Source: Pseudothauera nasutitermitis (lineage in GTDB: Bacteria > Pseudomonadota > Gammaproteobacteria > Burkholderiales > Rhodocyclaceae). Taken from it: 64,000 bases of DNA. Position 1 is the stretch's first letter. Every line of letters starts with the position of its first letter. The stretch is from positions 186,001 through 250,000 of the forward strand of contig NZ_SSOC01000001.1 in the NCBI RefSeq assembly GCF_004801295.1, in the 5' to 3' direction. Positions 43,539 to 51,485 of the stretch are shown piece by piece. The notes below the pieces were generated by a model. That model saw nothing but the letters and a program-made list of their open reading frames with translations. It was not told where the DNA came from and did no database searches. A program made the position numbers and the translations under genes.

Positions 43539-43891
43539 GGCGCGGCCTCCCCGAGCAGGCGCTCGACGGCCGGGAACAGTTCCCGCTCCTCGAAGCGTAC
43601 GTGATCGATCAGCGCCTGCCCGGCTTCGGCCTCGCCGCGGCCCTGCTTCGCGTGGGCGAACAAGCCGGCCAGCATGGCGTGCTCCCCGGTCAGGCGCCGG
43701 GCCAGCGTGTGCTGGCCGTTGGCTTCGAGCAGCGGCAGCAGCGTGCGCTCCTCTTCCGTGAAATGCGCAGCCAGCGCGTCGGCCTGCTCGCACAGCGCGG
43801 CGCTCGCGCCGCCTTTCAACAGGTAGCGCCCCAGCCTGAGGGCGGCGTGATGCTCCCTGGACAGATGAACGAGGCGTCGATCGCGTTTCAT
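43535..43891 (-). CDS. Hemerythrin-like diiron protein
   Basis: A 118-residue helical bundle with hemerythrin-type ligands: [43 protein letters not shown] and [14 protein letters not shown]. Related proteins bind O2 or NO or help repair damaged iron centres (YtfE/RIC type is longer). ATG 43891 ([11 protein letters not shown]) is chosen because the domain begins there. Divergent from an NsrR-type gene with GCATCTTTT repeats in between, so it is probably induced by nitric oxide. It is first in the operon hemerythrin-fdxA-membrane protein. Confidence 0.85.
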   Translation of the reverse strand: MKRDRRLVHLSREHHAALRLGRYLLKGGASAALCEQADALAAHFTEEERTLLPLLEANGQHTLARRLTGEHAMLAGLFAHAKQGRGEAEAGQALIDHVRFEERELFPAVERLLGEAAP

Positions 43892-43931
43892 GGCGGGCTC
43901 CGGTGAGCGGGCTATAAGATTCATATTACGC

Positions 43932-43966
43932 GCATCTTTTAAAGAGTCAACTTGGATGCATCTTTT
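43932..43966. promoter_or_regulatory. NsrR half-site repeats between the hemerythrin gene and nsrR
   Basis: GCATCTTTT occurs at 43932-43940 and 43958-43966, 26 bp apart; the reverse complement AAAAGATGC is the core half-site of known NsrR operators (AAGATGCAT-type). The second copy is preceded by GGAT, giving GGATGCATC. The region is locally AT-rich and lies between divergent genes, one of which encodes NsrR itself. Regulation is inferred. Confidence 0.6.
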
Positions 43967-44022
43967 GTTGCTACCATGGCCCGACCCCTCCCTTTGCACG
44001 CGGCACGGCCGGAGAATCCGCG

Positions 44023-44508
44023 ATGAACATCACCCAGCACACCGACTACGCGCTGCGCCTGTTGATCTATCTCGGCGCCTGTCCGGAACGGCGCGTCACC
44101 ATCAAGGAAGTGGCGGAACGCTTCGACATTTCGCGCAGCCACCTGATGAAGATCGTCAACGAACTGGTGGCCGCCGGCTTCGTGGACGGCGCGCGGGGCA
44201 AGGGCGGCGGGTTGCGGCTGGCCCGCCCGCCCGAGGCGATCCGGCTGGGGGAGGTGGTGCGGCAAATGGAACGGGGATTCGAACTGGTCGAATGCTTCGG
44301 CGCCCACTCGCGCTGCCTGCTGGATTCGGGCTGTCGCCTGAAGGGTGCGCTGCAGGGCGCGCTGCAGGCATTCCTGGCCTCGCTCGACGAGGTGTCGCTG
44401 GCGGACCTGATCGCGCCGCGCGCGCGGCTGCGCCAGATCCTCAGCATCGCCACCCCCATCGCGGCGCCCGTGCGGCGCACGGGCGCCGGGGCCCCGTCGT
44501 CTTCGTAG
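44023..44508 (+). CDS. nsrR: Rrf2-family nitric-oxide-sensing repressor NsrR
   Basis: A 161-residue Rrf2 protein with an N-terminal winged helix (residues 1-80; MNITQHTDYALRLLIYL, FDISRSHLMKIVNEL) and three cysteines C91, C98 and C104 (ECFGAHSRCLLDSGCRL) that match the NsrR cluster ligands. NsrR holds a 4Fe-4S or 2Fe-2S cluster that reacts with NO, releasing DNA. Targets are usually NO-detoxifying genes; the divergent hemerythrin-ferredoxin operon carries NsrR-like half-sites. The C-terminal ~40 residues are not conserved. It lies 38 nt before the eutS promoter element on the same strand. Confidence 0.85.
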   Translation: MNITQHTDYALRLLIYLGACPERRVTIKEVAERFDISRSHLMKIVNELVAAGFVDGARGKGGGLRLARPPEAIRLGEVVRQMERGFELVECFGAHSRCLLDSGCRLKGALQGALQAFLASLDEVSLADLIAPRARLRQILSIATPIAAPVRRTGAGAPSSS

Positions 44509-44546
44509 CGGCGCGTCCCCGTCCGCGCCGCCTGGCGCCTCCCGGC

Positions 44547-44594
44547 AAACTTGCCGATTTTTGTTAGCGGCCGAAAAAACGCCGACGGTAGTAT
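44547..44594 (+). promoter_or_regulatory. Candidate EutR-dependent promoter of the eutS-to-eutA operon
   Basis: The 34-bp block 44547-44580 is an exact copy, in the same orientation relative to its gene, of the one upstream of eutB. TAGTAT at 44589-44594 is the -10 candidate with the same 7-base gap, and no consensus -35 lies 17 bp before it. GCCGA repeats start at 44553 and 44570. About 137 nt separate the -10 from the eutS ATG. An extra GGCAA/TTGCC inverted repeat borders the left end here but not in the eutB copy. Confidence 0.7.
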
Positions 44595-44730
44595 CGAAGC
44601 GTGCCCGTTGCCATCGCGGCGGCGCGGGCGGAGGCCCGGCCTTCGCCCGCATCGTCCGCGGCGGGGTGTTCGCAGGGCGTTCTTCGAGGAGGAGCCGCCT
44701 CCGGCGTGTCGCGGAGCGTTGGCCGAAGCC

Positions 44731-45075
44731 ATGAAATTCGACGACAAGGAACGCATCATCCAGGAGTTCGTGCCCGGCAAGCAGGTCACGCTGGCACACC
44801 TGATCGCGCATCCCACCGAAGAGCTGGCCCACAAGATCGGCGTGCCCGGCACCGAGGCGATCGGCATCCTGACGCTCACGCCGGGCGAAACCGCGATCAT
44901 CGCCGGCGACATCGCCACCAAGGCGGCCGCGGTGCATATCGGCTTTCTCGACCGCTTCAGCGGCGCGCTGGTGATCTGCGGCTCGGTGGGCGCCGTCGAT
45001 GAAGCCCTCAAGGAAACCCTGGGCGTGCTGCAGCGGCTGCTCGACTATGCCGTGTGCAACATCACCAGGACCTGA
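44731..45075 (+). CDS. eutS: Bent-hexamer shell protein EutS
   Basis: A 114-residue circularly permuted BMC shell protein (E. coli 111) that forms bent hexamers at microcompartment edges. The start [20 protein letters not shown] is typical. [23 protein letters not shown] and [20 protein letters not shown] follow. The frame is open upstream through the promoter, but ATG 44731 fits the family start. First gene of the rightward arm. Confidence 0.93.
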   Translation: MKFDDKERIIQEFVPGKQVTLAHLIAHPTEELAHKIGVPGTEAIGILTLTPGETAIIAGDIATKAAAVHIGFLDRFSGALVICGSVGAVDEALKETLGVLQRLLDYAVCNITRT

Positions 45076-45083
45076 GGCGCGCC

Positions 45084-45581
45084 ATGGAACCGTCTTCCGC
45101 CCCCTCGATCTACGACCCCAGCCGCTTCGTGCTGGTCGGCCCGGTCGCGGCGGGCAAGACCACGCTGTTCAACGCGCTGATCGGCCGCCGCGAGGCGGCG
45201 ATGAAGACCCAGGCGCTGGACTACGAGAACGGCATCGTCGACACCCCGGGCGAGTTCTTCAGCCATCCGCGCCTGTACCACGCGCTGATCAACACCATCG
45301 CCGACGCCAGGACCATCGTCTATGTGCACGGCGCCATCGACTTCGACTACCGGCTGCCGCCGGGGCTGCTCGACGTCAATGCCGACAAGCGCCTGATGGC
45401 GGCGATCACCAAGATCGACCTGCCGGGCGCCGACCCGCAGCGCGTCGAGGCGCTGCTGCGCGCGGGCGGCTTCAGCGCGCCGATCTTCCAGGTGTCGGTG
45501 TTCCGGCCCGAGACGCTGGCGCCCTTCAAACGCTATCTGTTCGAACAGGAAAGGCAGAACGATCATGAAGCAACTCATTAG
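45084..45581 (+). CDS. eutP: EutP, P-loop GTPase-like protein / reported acetate kinase
   Basis: A 165-residue P-loop protein: G1 loop FVLVGPVAAGKTTLFNAL, G3 IVDTPGEFF and G4 ITKIDLPGAD. EutP looks like a small Ras-type GTPase; in Salmonella EutP and EutQ were reported to have acetate kinase activity in ethanolamine catabolism. ATG 45084 is nine nucleotides after eutS. The 3' end overlaps eutQ by 17 nt, so the two are translationally coupled. Length is like E. coli EutP (159). Confidence 0.9.
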   Translation: MEPSSAPSIYDPSRFVLVGPVAAGKTTLFNALIGRREAAMKTQALDYENGIVDTPGEFFSHPRLYHALINTIADARTIVYVHGAIDFDYRLPPGLLDVNADKRLMAAITKIDLPGADPQRVEALLRAGGFSAPIFQVSVFRPETLAPFKRYLFEQERQNDHEATH

Positions 45582-46377
45582 TGCCGAGGTGGTGCGCAGT
45601 GAGCACGCTGCCGGAAAGCGCGACATCATCGTCACGCGCAACGGACATATCGTCACGCCCGAGGCCCGCACGGTGGCGGAAGGGCTGGGCATCCTCATCC
45701 GCGAAGGCGCGGGCGAACACAAGGAAGGCGGCGCGAAGCACTGCGGCGCTCCACCCGCGCCGGCCATGCCGGCCGCCGCCGCGGCGCTGCCCGCCGAGGC
45801 GCTCGCGCACATCCGCAAGGCGGTGCTGGCGCAGCTGCCGGAAGGCGCGGTGTCCGCCGAGGTGGTCGATCAACTGGTCACCAAGGTCGCCCGCGAGCAA
45901 CTGGCCCGCCAGGCCGCCACCGCGGCGGTCAACGCGCCGCCCAAGCCCGCCGCGCTCCCCGCCGCGCCGCCGGCCGCCGAACCCGCCGCCGCGGCCGGGC
46001 CGCAGCCCTACGAATCGCGCACCATCGCCGGCGGCATCAAGGTGGTGAAGGGCGATTCGGTGCGCATGGGCCTGTTCGACGGCGCCGGCGAGGACAGCCA
46101 CGTGGGCATCGCCGACGTCGTCACCAGCGCCGACGGCAGTTCGATGGCCGCCGGCTTCATGAGCTGGAACCGCTGCTTCTTCCCCTGGACGCTGAACTAT
46201 GACGAAGTCGATCTGGTGCTCGAAGGCGAACTGCACATCCGCTGCAACGGCCAGACCGCGGTCGGCAAGGCCGGCGACGTGATCTTCATCCCCAAGGGCT
46301 CCAACATCGAATTCGGCACCCCCAGCGAAGTGCGCTTCCTCTACGTCGCCTACCCGGCCAACTGGGCCGACTGCTGA
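45565..46377 (+). CDS. eutQ: EutQ, cupin-fold acetate kinase / assembly protein
   Basis: A 270-residue protein: an N-terminal helical region (residues 1-115), an Ala/Pro-rich linker and a C-terminal cupin-like barrel (about 145-265; GGIKVVKGDSVRMGLFDGAG, WTLNYDEVDLVLEGELHI). EutQ is reported as a non-homologous acetate kinase and as needed for compartment assembly in Salmonella. It is about 35 residues longer than E. coli EutQ (233), mostly in the linker. It overlaps eutP and is followed by eutT after 20 nt. Confidence 0.92.
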   Translation: MKQLISAEVVRSEHAAGKRDIIVTRNGHIVTPEARTVAEGLGILIREGAGEHKEGGAKHCGAPPAPAMPAAAAALPAEALAHIRKAVLAQLPEGAVSAEVVDQLVTKVAREQLARQAATAAVNAPPKPAALPAAPPAAEPAAAAGPQPYESRTIAGGIKVVKGDSVRMGLFDGAGEDSHVGIADVVTSADGSSMAAGFMSWNRCFFPWTLNYDEVDLVLEGELHIRCNGQTAVGKAGDVIFIPKGSNIEFGTPSEVRFLYVAYPANWADC

Positions 46378-46397
46378 GGGCGAGCGGGGCGGTCATC

Positions 46398-47246
46398 ATG
46401 ACAACCTACATCACCGAAACCTGGCTGCGCGAGCGCCACGCCCTGGCCGACGGCACCGAGCTGCATCTGCCGGCCGGCGCGGCGCTGACGCCGGCGGCGC
46501 AATCGCTGATCGGCGAGCGCCATCTGCGCGTGAAGTACGTGGATGAATCCGGCCAGGTGTTCGTGGACAACCCGAGCGCGGGGCGCGGCAAGCCCGGCGG
46601 CGGTGGTGACGCCGGCGAGCGCAAGCGCGTGCACCCGCTCACCGGCGGCGACCGGGCGCACCCCATGCATTGCACGCTGTGCCGCCAGGCGGTGGACAAG
46701 AAGCCGGACACGCTGACCCACCTGAACGCCGACACGCTGGTGTCCAAGAACGACCCGCGCATCCATCTGCGCGGCCGGATCGACAGCGCCATCGCCTGCG
46801 CGGTGTGGATCCAGGCCGAACTGGCGGAGAGCGACAAGCCGTCGAGCCGCCGCATCGCTCCCTACCTCGCCGACATCCGCTCCGACCTGGGCAACGTGCT
46901 GCGCGCCGAGGCCACCGGCGAACCCCTGCACGCGGTGCACATGGGCGGATTCGACGCCGAGGCCATCCACCGCATGTCGCACGCGCCGCTCCAGCACCTG
47001 GGCTACGACCATATCGTGCCCGAGGCTGCGCACGGGCTGACCGCCGCGCGCCTGAACCTGCTGCGCACCGCCATCCGCGACGTCGAACTGGTGGCCGCGC
47101 GCCTCTACATCGGCGGCGATTTCGAGATCGCCCGCCCGGACATCCTGGAAGGGCTCAACCGCCTGAGCAGCGCCGTGTATGTGCTGATGATCGTCGCCGT
47201 GATGGTGGACCGCGGCATGACGGTGAAGGAGGCGGCATGGAACTGA
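46398..47246 (+). CDS. eutT: EutT, corrinoid adenosyltransferase with altered metal-site motif
   Basis: A 282-residue enzyme that makes adenosylcobalamin from ATP and reduced cobalamin for EutBC. Salmonella EutT binds Fe(II) through H-x11-C-C-x2-C. Here the motif reads H79-x11-H91-C92-x2-C95 ([10 protein letters not shown]), so one cysteine is His, still a plausible metal ligand. The C-terminal part (about 110-270) carries the EutT/PduO-type helical core, including [18 protein letters not shown]. Its stop overlaps the start of eutD by 10 nt. Function is well supported by context. Confidence 0.9.
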   Translation: MTTYITETWLRERHALADGTELHLPAGAALTPAAQSLIGERHLRVKYVDESGQVFVDNPSAGRGKPGGGGDAGERKRVHPLTGGDRAHPMHCTLCRQAVDKKPDTLTHLNADTLVSKNDPRIHLRGRIDSAIACAVWIQAELAESDKPSSRRIAPYLADIRSDLGNVLRAEATGEPLHAVHMGGFDAEAIHRMSHAPLQHLGYDHIVPEAAHGLTAARLNLLRTAIRDVELVAARLYIGGDFEIARPDILEGLNRLSSAVYVLMIVAVMVDRGMTVKEAAWN

Positions 47247-48283
47247 TGCGCCGCTGCGCCGAGTTCGCCCAGGGGCAGCCCCCGCGCGTGGTCTTCCCGG
47301 ACGCGCTGGACGCGCGCGCCATCGAGGCCGCCCGCCATCTGCAGGCGCGCGGCTGGGCCAGGCCGGTGCTGCTCGCCAACCCCTTCGAGCTGCGCGCGCT
47401 GTGCCTGGAAAAAGGCCTCGGCCAGGGCACGCTGAAGCTGCTCGACCCGGCCCGCGCGCAGGCGCGCCATGCCTATGGCGAACTGCTGCGGGCGCGCATG
47501 CCCAAGGCCGCGCAGGAAGAAATCGCCGCGCGGCTGTCCGAGCCGCTGTGGTTCGCTGCGGCCATGCTCGCCAGCGGCGACGCCGATCTGTGCATCGGCG
47601 GCAACCTGTCCGCCACCGCCAGCGTGCTGCGCGCGGCCATCCGCGTGCTCGGCCTGGCGCCGGGCAACGCCACGGTGTCGTCGATCTTCTTCATGCTTCC
47701 ACCGGCCGAAGCCTGCGGGCACGACCGGCGCATCCTCGGCTTTGCCGACTGCGGCGTGGTGCCGCAGCCCACGCCGGCGCAACTGGCCGACATCGCCATC
47801 GCTTCGGCGGCCAACTACGAACGCGTCACCGGCGAACGCGCCGCCGTCGCGCTGCTGTCCTTCTCCAGCCACGGCAGCGCCCGCCACCCGGCGGTGGACG
47901 CGGTGCGCGCGGCCACCGCGCTGGTGCGCGAGCGCCAGCCCGGCCTGCTGGTGGATGGCGACCTGCAGTTCGACGCCGCCATCGTGCCCGCGGTCGCCGC
48001 GCTGAAAGTGCCGGACAGCCCCCTGCAAGGCCGCGCCAACGTGCTGGTGTTCCCCTCGCTGGAGGCCGGCAACATCGGCTACAAGATCGCCCAGCGCCTG
48101 GGCGGCTACAGTGCGCTCGGCCCGATGCTGCAAGGGCTGGCCGGCCCCATCCACGACCTGTCGCGCGGCTGCAGCAGCGAGGACATCGTCGAAACCTGCC
48201 TGCTGGCCACGCTGATGGCCAGCGGCAATGCCGCACCGGCGCCCGTCCCGAACGGGCAGCGCGCCGCTTCCGTATCACCATGA
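47237..48283 (+). CDS. eutD: EutD phosphotransacetylase
   Basis: A 348-residue phosphate acetyltransferase converting acetyl-CoA and phosphate to acetyl phosphate, giving ATP through an acetate kinase and recycling CoA inside the compartment. Family segments: [51 protein letters not shown] and [20 protein letters not shown] 47237 has GAAGGAGG upstream inside eutT, with a 10-nt overlap. Length matches E. coli EutD (338). Confidence 0.93.
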   Translation: MELMRRCAEFAQGQPPRVVFPDALDARAIEAARHLQARGWARPVLLANPFELRALCLEKGLGQGTLKLLDPARAQARHAYGELLRARMPKAAQEEIAARLSEPLWFAAAMLASGDADLCIGGNLSATASVLRAAIRVLGLAPGNATVSSIFFMLPPAEACGHDRRILGFADCGVVPQPTPAQLADIAIASAANYERVTGERAAVALLSFSSHGSARHPAVDAVRAATALVRERQPGLLVDGDLQFDAAIVPAVAALKVPDSPLQGRANVLVFPSLEAGNIGYKIAQRLGGYSALGPMLQGLAGPIHDLSRGCSSEDIVETCLLATLMASGNAAPAPVPNGQRAASVSP

Positions 48284-48312
48284 TTCCCCAGGAGGGGACT
48301 TTTTAAGGAGCA

Positions 48313-48606
48313 ATGAAAATGGAAGCCCTGGGACTGATCGAAACGAAAGGCCTGGTTGCCCTGATCGAAGCCTCCGACGCCATGGTCAAGGCCGCGCGCG
48401 TCAAGCTGGTCGGCGTCAAGCAGATCGGCGGCGGTTTCGTCACCGCGATGGTGCGTGGCGACGTGGCGGCCTGCAAGGCGGCCACCGATGCCGGCGCCGC
48501 GGCCGCGCAGCGCATCGGCGAACTGGTGTCGGTGCACGTCATCCCGCGTCCGCACGGCGATCTGGAAGAAGTGTTCCCGATCAAGCTGGACGGCGGACTG
48601 GACTGA
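48313..48606 (+). CDS. eutM: EutM major hexameric shell protein
   Basis: A 97-residue single-BMC protein: [39 protein letters not shown] and [16 protein letters not shown]. EutM hexamers tile the compartment facets and have a small pore for ethanolamine. It has the strongest ribosome site in the locus (AAGGAG six nucleotides before ATG), fitting high production. A GC hairpin follows directly after the stop. Confidence 0.95.
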   Translation: MKMEALGLIETKGLVALIEASDAMVKAARVKLVGVKQIGGGFVTAMVRGDVAACKAATDAGAAAAQRIGELVSVHVIPRPHGDLEEVFPIKLDGGLD

Positions 48607-48650
48607 GCGGCCGGACGGTTCGGCGCAGCTCGACCGGACGGCCCGGCCGC
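48607..48650 (+). repeat. Inverted repeat just after eutM
   Basis: GCGGCCGG (48607-48614) pairs with CCGGCCGC (48643-48650), starting directly after the eutM stop codon. It lies in the 190-nt gap before eutN, the longest gap in the eutS arm, which otherwise holds nothing I recognise. A transcript hairpin here could protect the upstream eutM mRNA or partly terminate, making shell hexamers more abundant than pentamers. No U-tract follows, so full termination is unlikely. Confidence 0.45.
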
Positions 48651-48796
48651 CACGCCCCGCCAGGGGCAGGCGGCCGATGGCCGATCCACGGCGGTACAGG
48701 CAAGCGGATCACGCGCGCCAGCGCCGGCACGCCCTGCCAACGGCAAGGGTGGGTCGCGGTGCGAGCGCCGGCGGTCGAAGGCTCTGTGGTGAACAC

Positions 48797-49081
48797 ATGG
48801 AACTAGCAATCGTACTGGGGCAGGTCGTTTCCACGGTGAAACACGCCGGGTTCGAGCAGCAGCGCCTGCTGCTCATCGACTTCATCGACCCCGAAGGCAA
48901 ACCCAAGGGCAGCCCCTGTGTGGCCGCCGACAGCATCGGCGCGGGCGACGGCGAATGGGTGCTGGTGGTGCAGGGCAGCTCCGCGCGCAAGACGATTTCC
49001 AACGAGGTGCCGGTGGACATGAGCGTGGTCGGCATCGTCGATGAAGTGGTGGTCGGCGGAAGGCTTACTTTCCACAAATAG
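48797..49081 (+). CDS. eutN: EutN pentameric vertex protein
   Basis: A 94-residue BMV/EutN-CcmL-family protein capping compartment vertices. It starts MELAIVLGQVVSTVKHAGF and contains LLLIDFIDPEGKP and VLVVQGSSARKTISNEVPVDMS-type strands (only part quoted), ending GRLTFHK. Length matches E. coli EutN (95). The frame is open upstream but the family start is clear. Ribosome site is weak (GGTGAAC), agreeing with low copy number. Confidence 0.93.
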   Translation: MELAIVLGQVVSTVKHAGFEQQRLLLIDFIDPEGKPKGSPCVAADSIGAGDGEWVLVVQGSSARKTISNEVPVDMSVVGIVDEVVVGGRLTFHK

Positions 49082-49187
49082 GCCACCGACACGGCCCCGG
49101 ACGGCGCCGCACGGCGCGCTCCGGCGGGCGGATGAACGAAAGCCGGACGGCCTTGCGGCCGCCCGGCGCAGATGAACACGGGAGTGC

Positions 49188-50612
49188 ATGGTGGATATCG
49201 ATCTGAAAGACGTCGAACAAATCGTTCGCACGGTACTGGCATCCATGCAGACGCAACCTCAGGCGGCGCAGCCGGCCGCCGGACGGCGCGCCGCACCAGG
49301 GGTATTCACCGAACTGGACGACGCGGTCGCCGAGGCCAGCGCGGCGCAGCGGGCCATCCGCCCCCTGGCACTGCGCACCAAGGTGGTCGAGGCCATCCGC
49401 AAGGCCGGCGAGGCGCATGCGCGCGAACTGGCCGAACTGGCGGTGGCCGAGACCGGCATGGGCCGCGTCGAGGACAAGTGCGCCAAGAACGTGTCGCAGG
49501 CACGCCATACCCCGGGCATCGAATGCCTGGCGCCGACGGCGCTGACCGGCGACCGCGGCCTGACGCTGATCGAAAACGCCGCCTGGGGCGTGATCGCCTC
49601 GGTGACGCCGTCCACCAACCCGGCCGCCACCATCCTCAACAACGCCATCAGCATGATCTCGGCCGGCAATTCGGTGGTGTTCGCGCCGCACCCGGCGGCG
49701 AAGAAGGTTTCGCAGCGCGCCGTGTCCCTGCTCAACGAGGCCTCGGTGGCCGCCGGCGGGCCGGACAACGTGGTCACCACCGTGCTCAACCCGGACATCG
49801 CCACCGCGCAGCGCCTGTTCAGCTACCCCGGCATCCACCTGCTCACCGTCACCGGTGGCGAGGCGGTGGTCGAGGCCGCGCGCAAGCATACCGACAAGCG
49901 CCTGATCGCCGCCGGCGCCGGCAACCCGCCGGTGGTGGTGGACGAGACCGCCGATCTGGCCCGCGCCGCGCGCGACATCGTCTGGGGCGCCTCGTTCGAC
50001 AACAACATCATCTGCGTGGACGAGAAGGAAATCATCGTCGTCGACCGCGTCTGCGACGCGCTGAAAACCGAGATGGCGCGCCACAAGGCGGTGGAACTGA
50101 CGCCCGACCAGGGCAAGCGCCTGGTCGATGTGCTGCTCAGCAACGTGGGCGCGGACGGCCGCGGCACCGTCAGCCGCGACTGGGTGGGGCGCGACGCGGC
50201 CAAGATCGCCGCCGCCATCGGCCTGGAGGTGCCGGCCGACACCCGCCTGCTGTACCTCGAAACGCCGGCCGACCACCCCTTCGCCGTCACCGAACTGATG
50301 ATGCCGGTGATCCCGGTGGTGCGCGCGCCCGACGTGGATGCCGCCATCGACCTCGCGGTGAAGCTCGAAGGCAACTGCCGCCATACCGCCGCGATGCACT
50401 CGCGCAACATCGACGCGCTCGACCGCATGGCCAACGCCATCAACACCAGCATCTTCGTCAAGAACGGCCCCTGCCTGGCCGGGCTGGGCTTCGGCGGCGA
50501 AGGCTGGACCACGATGACCATCTCCACGCCCACCGGCGAAGGCGTCACCAGCGCGCGCACCTTCGTGCGCCTGCGCCGCTGCGTGCTGGTGGATCACTTC
50601 CGCATCGTCTGA
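49188..50612 (+). CDS. eutE: EutE CoA-acylating acetaldehyde dehydrogenase
   Basis: A 474-residue NAD- and CoA-dependent enzyme converting acetaldehyde to acetyl-CoA. The N-terminal ~20 residues (IDLKDVEQIVRTVLASMQ) form an amphipathic helix followed by a linker, as in known encapsulation peptides. Other features are SVTPSTNPAATILNNAISMI and the catalytic cysteine in FDNNIICVDEKEI. Length matches E. coli EutE (467). Ribosome site GGGAG precedes ATG 49188; the 106-nt gap from eutN shows no other gene. Confidence 0.95.
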   Translation: MVDIDLKDVEQIVRTVLASMQTQPQAAQPAAGRRAAPGVFTELDDAVAEASAAQRAIRPLALRTKVVEAIRKAGEAHARELAELAVAETGMGRVEDKCAKNVSQARHTPGIECLAPTALTGDRGLTLIENAAWGVIASVTPSTNPAATILNNAISMISAGNSVVFAPHPAAKKVSQRAVSLLNEASVAAGGPDNVVTTVLNPDIATAQRLFSYPGIHLLTVTGGEAVVEAARKHTDKRLIAAGAGNPPVVVDETADLARAARDIVWGASFDNNIICVDEKEIIVVDRVCDALKTEMARHKAVELTPDQGKRLVDVLLSNVGADGRGTVSRDWVGRDAAKIAAAIGLEVPADTRLLYLETPADHPFAVTELMMPVIPVVRAPDVDAAIDLAVKLEGNCRHTAAMHSRNIDALDRMANAINTSIFVKNGPCLAGLGFGGEGWTTMTISTPTGEGVTSARTFVRLRRCVLVDHFRIV

Positions 50613-50633
50613 ACCCCGCACGCAGGCCTGATC

Positions 50634-51482
50634 ATGCGCCGCATCGACGACTGGCTCGAACCCCGCCTCGCCCGCGCCGCCGCCCTCGCGGCCAGCGGCG
50701 AGGCGGCGGGCGACGCGGCGCCGGACACGGAACTGCACCTGGGCATCGACCTGGGCACCAGCGACGTGGTGTCGATGGTGCTCGACGCACGGGGCAACCC
50801 CGTCGCCGTGCGCCTGGACTGGGCCGACGTGGTGCGCGACGGCGTGGTGTGGGATTTCTTCGGCGCGGTGCAGATCGTGCGCCGGCAGATTGCTTCGCTC
50901 GCCGCGCAGCTCGGCGAGCGCCTGCCGCGCCATGCCGCCACCTCCTACCCGCCGGGCACCGACCCGCGCATCTCGGTCAACGTCATCGAGGCCGCCGAAC
51001 TGGAGGTCTCGGGCGTCATCGACGAACCCTCGGCGGTGGCCGCGCTGCTGCGGCTGGACCGCGCCGCCGTCGTGGACATCGGCGGCGGCACCACCGGCGT
51101 GGCGGTGGCGCAGCAGGGGCGCATCGTCTATTCGGGCGACGAACCCACCGGCGGCCACCACGTCACGCTGACGCTGGCCGGCGCGCGCAACCTGCCGCTG
51201 GCCGAGGCCGAGGCGCTCAAGCGGCGCGCCGACAACGCCGCGCTGTGGCCCGTGGTGCGCCCGGTGTTCGACAAGATGGCGCACATCGTCGCCACCCATC
51301 TGCAAGGCCAGCAGGTGGACACCCTGTATCTCTCCGGCGGCTCGTGCAGCATGCCCGGCGTACGCGAACTGTTCGCCGAGGCCTTCCCGCAGCTGGCGGT
51401 GATCCTGCCGCGGCCCCCGCTGTTTCTCACCCCGCTCGCCATCGCCGCCCACGGGCTGCCCGGCGCGCGGCCGGAGGTTTAG
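50634..51482 (+). CDS. eutJ: EutJ, Hsp70/actin-fold chaperone-like protein
   Basis: A 282-residue ATPase-fold protein with the actin/Hsp70 phosphate loops LGIDLGTSDVVSMVL and VVDIGGGTTGVAVAQ and the adenosine motif LYLSGGSCSMPGVR. EutJ is thought to assist folding or assembly in the ethanolamine compartment; its exact role is unproven. Length matches E. coli EutJ (278). It lies 21 nt after eutE and 3 nt before eutG. Confidence 0.92.
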   Translation: MRRIDDWLEPRLARAAALAASGEAAGDAAPDTELHLGIDLGTSDVVSMVLDARGNPVAVRLDWADVVRDGVVWDFFGAVQIVRRQIASLAAQLGERLPRHAATSYPPGTDPRISVNVIEAAELEVSGVIDEPSAVAALLRLDRAAVVDIGGGTTGVAVAQQGRIVYSGDEPTGGHHVTLTLAGARNLPLAEAEALKRRADNAALWPVVRPVFDKMAHIVATHLQGQQVDTLYLSGGSCSMPGVRELFAEAFPQLAVILPRPPLFLTPLAIAAHGLPGARPEV

Positions 51483-51485
51483 GCC

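Noticed and set aside
44551-44730. N-terminal extension of eutS through the promoter
   Set aside because: The shared 34-bp element lies there and family proteins start at MKFDDKERI.
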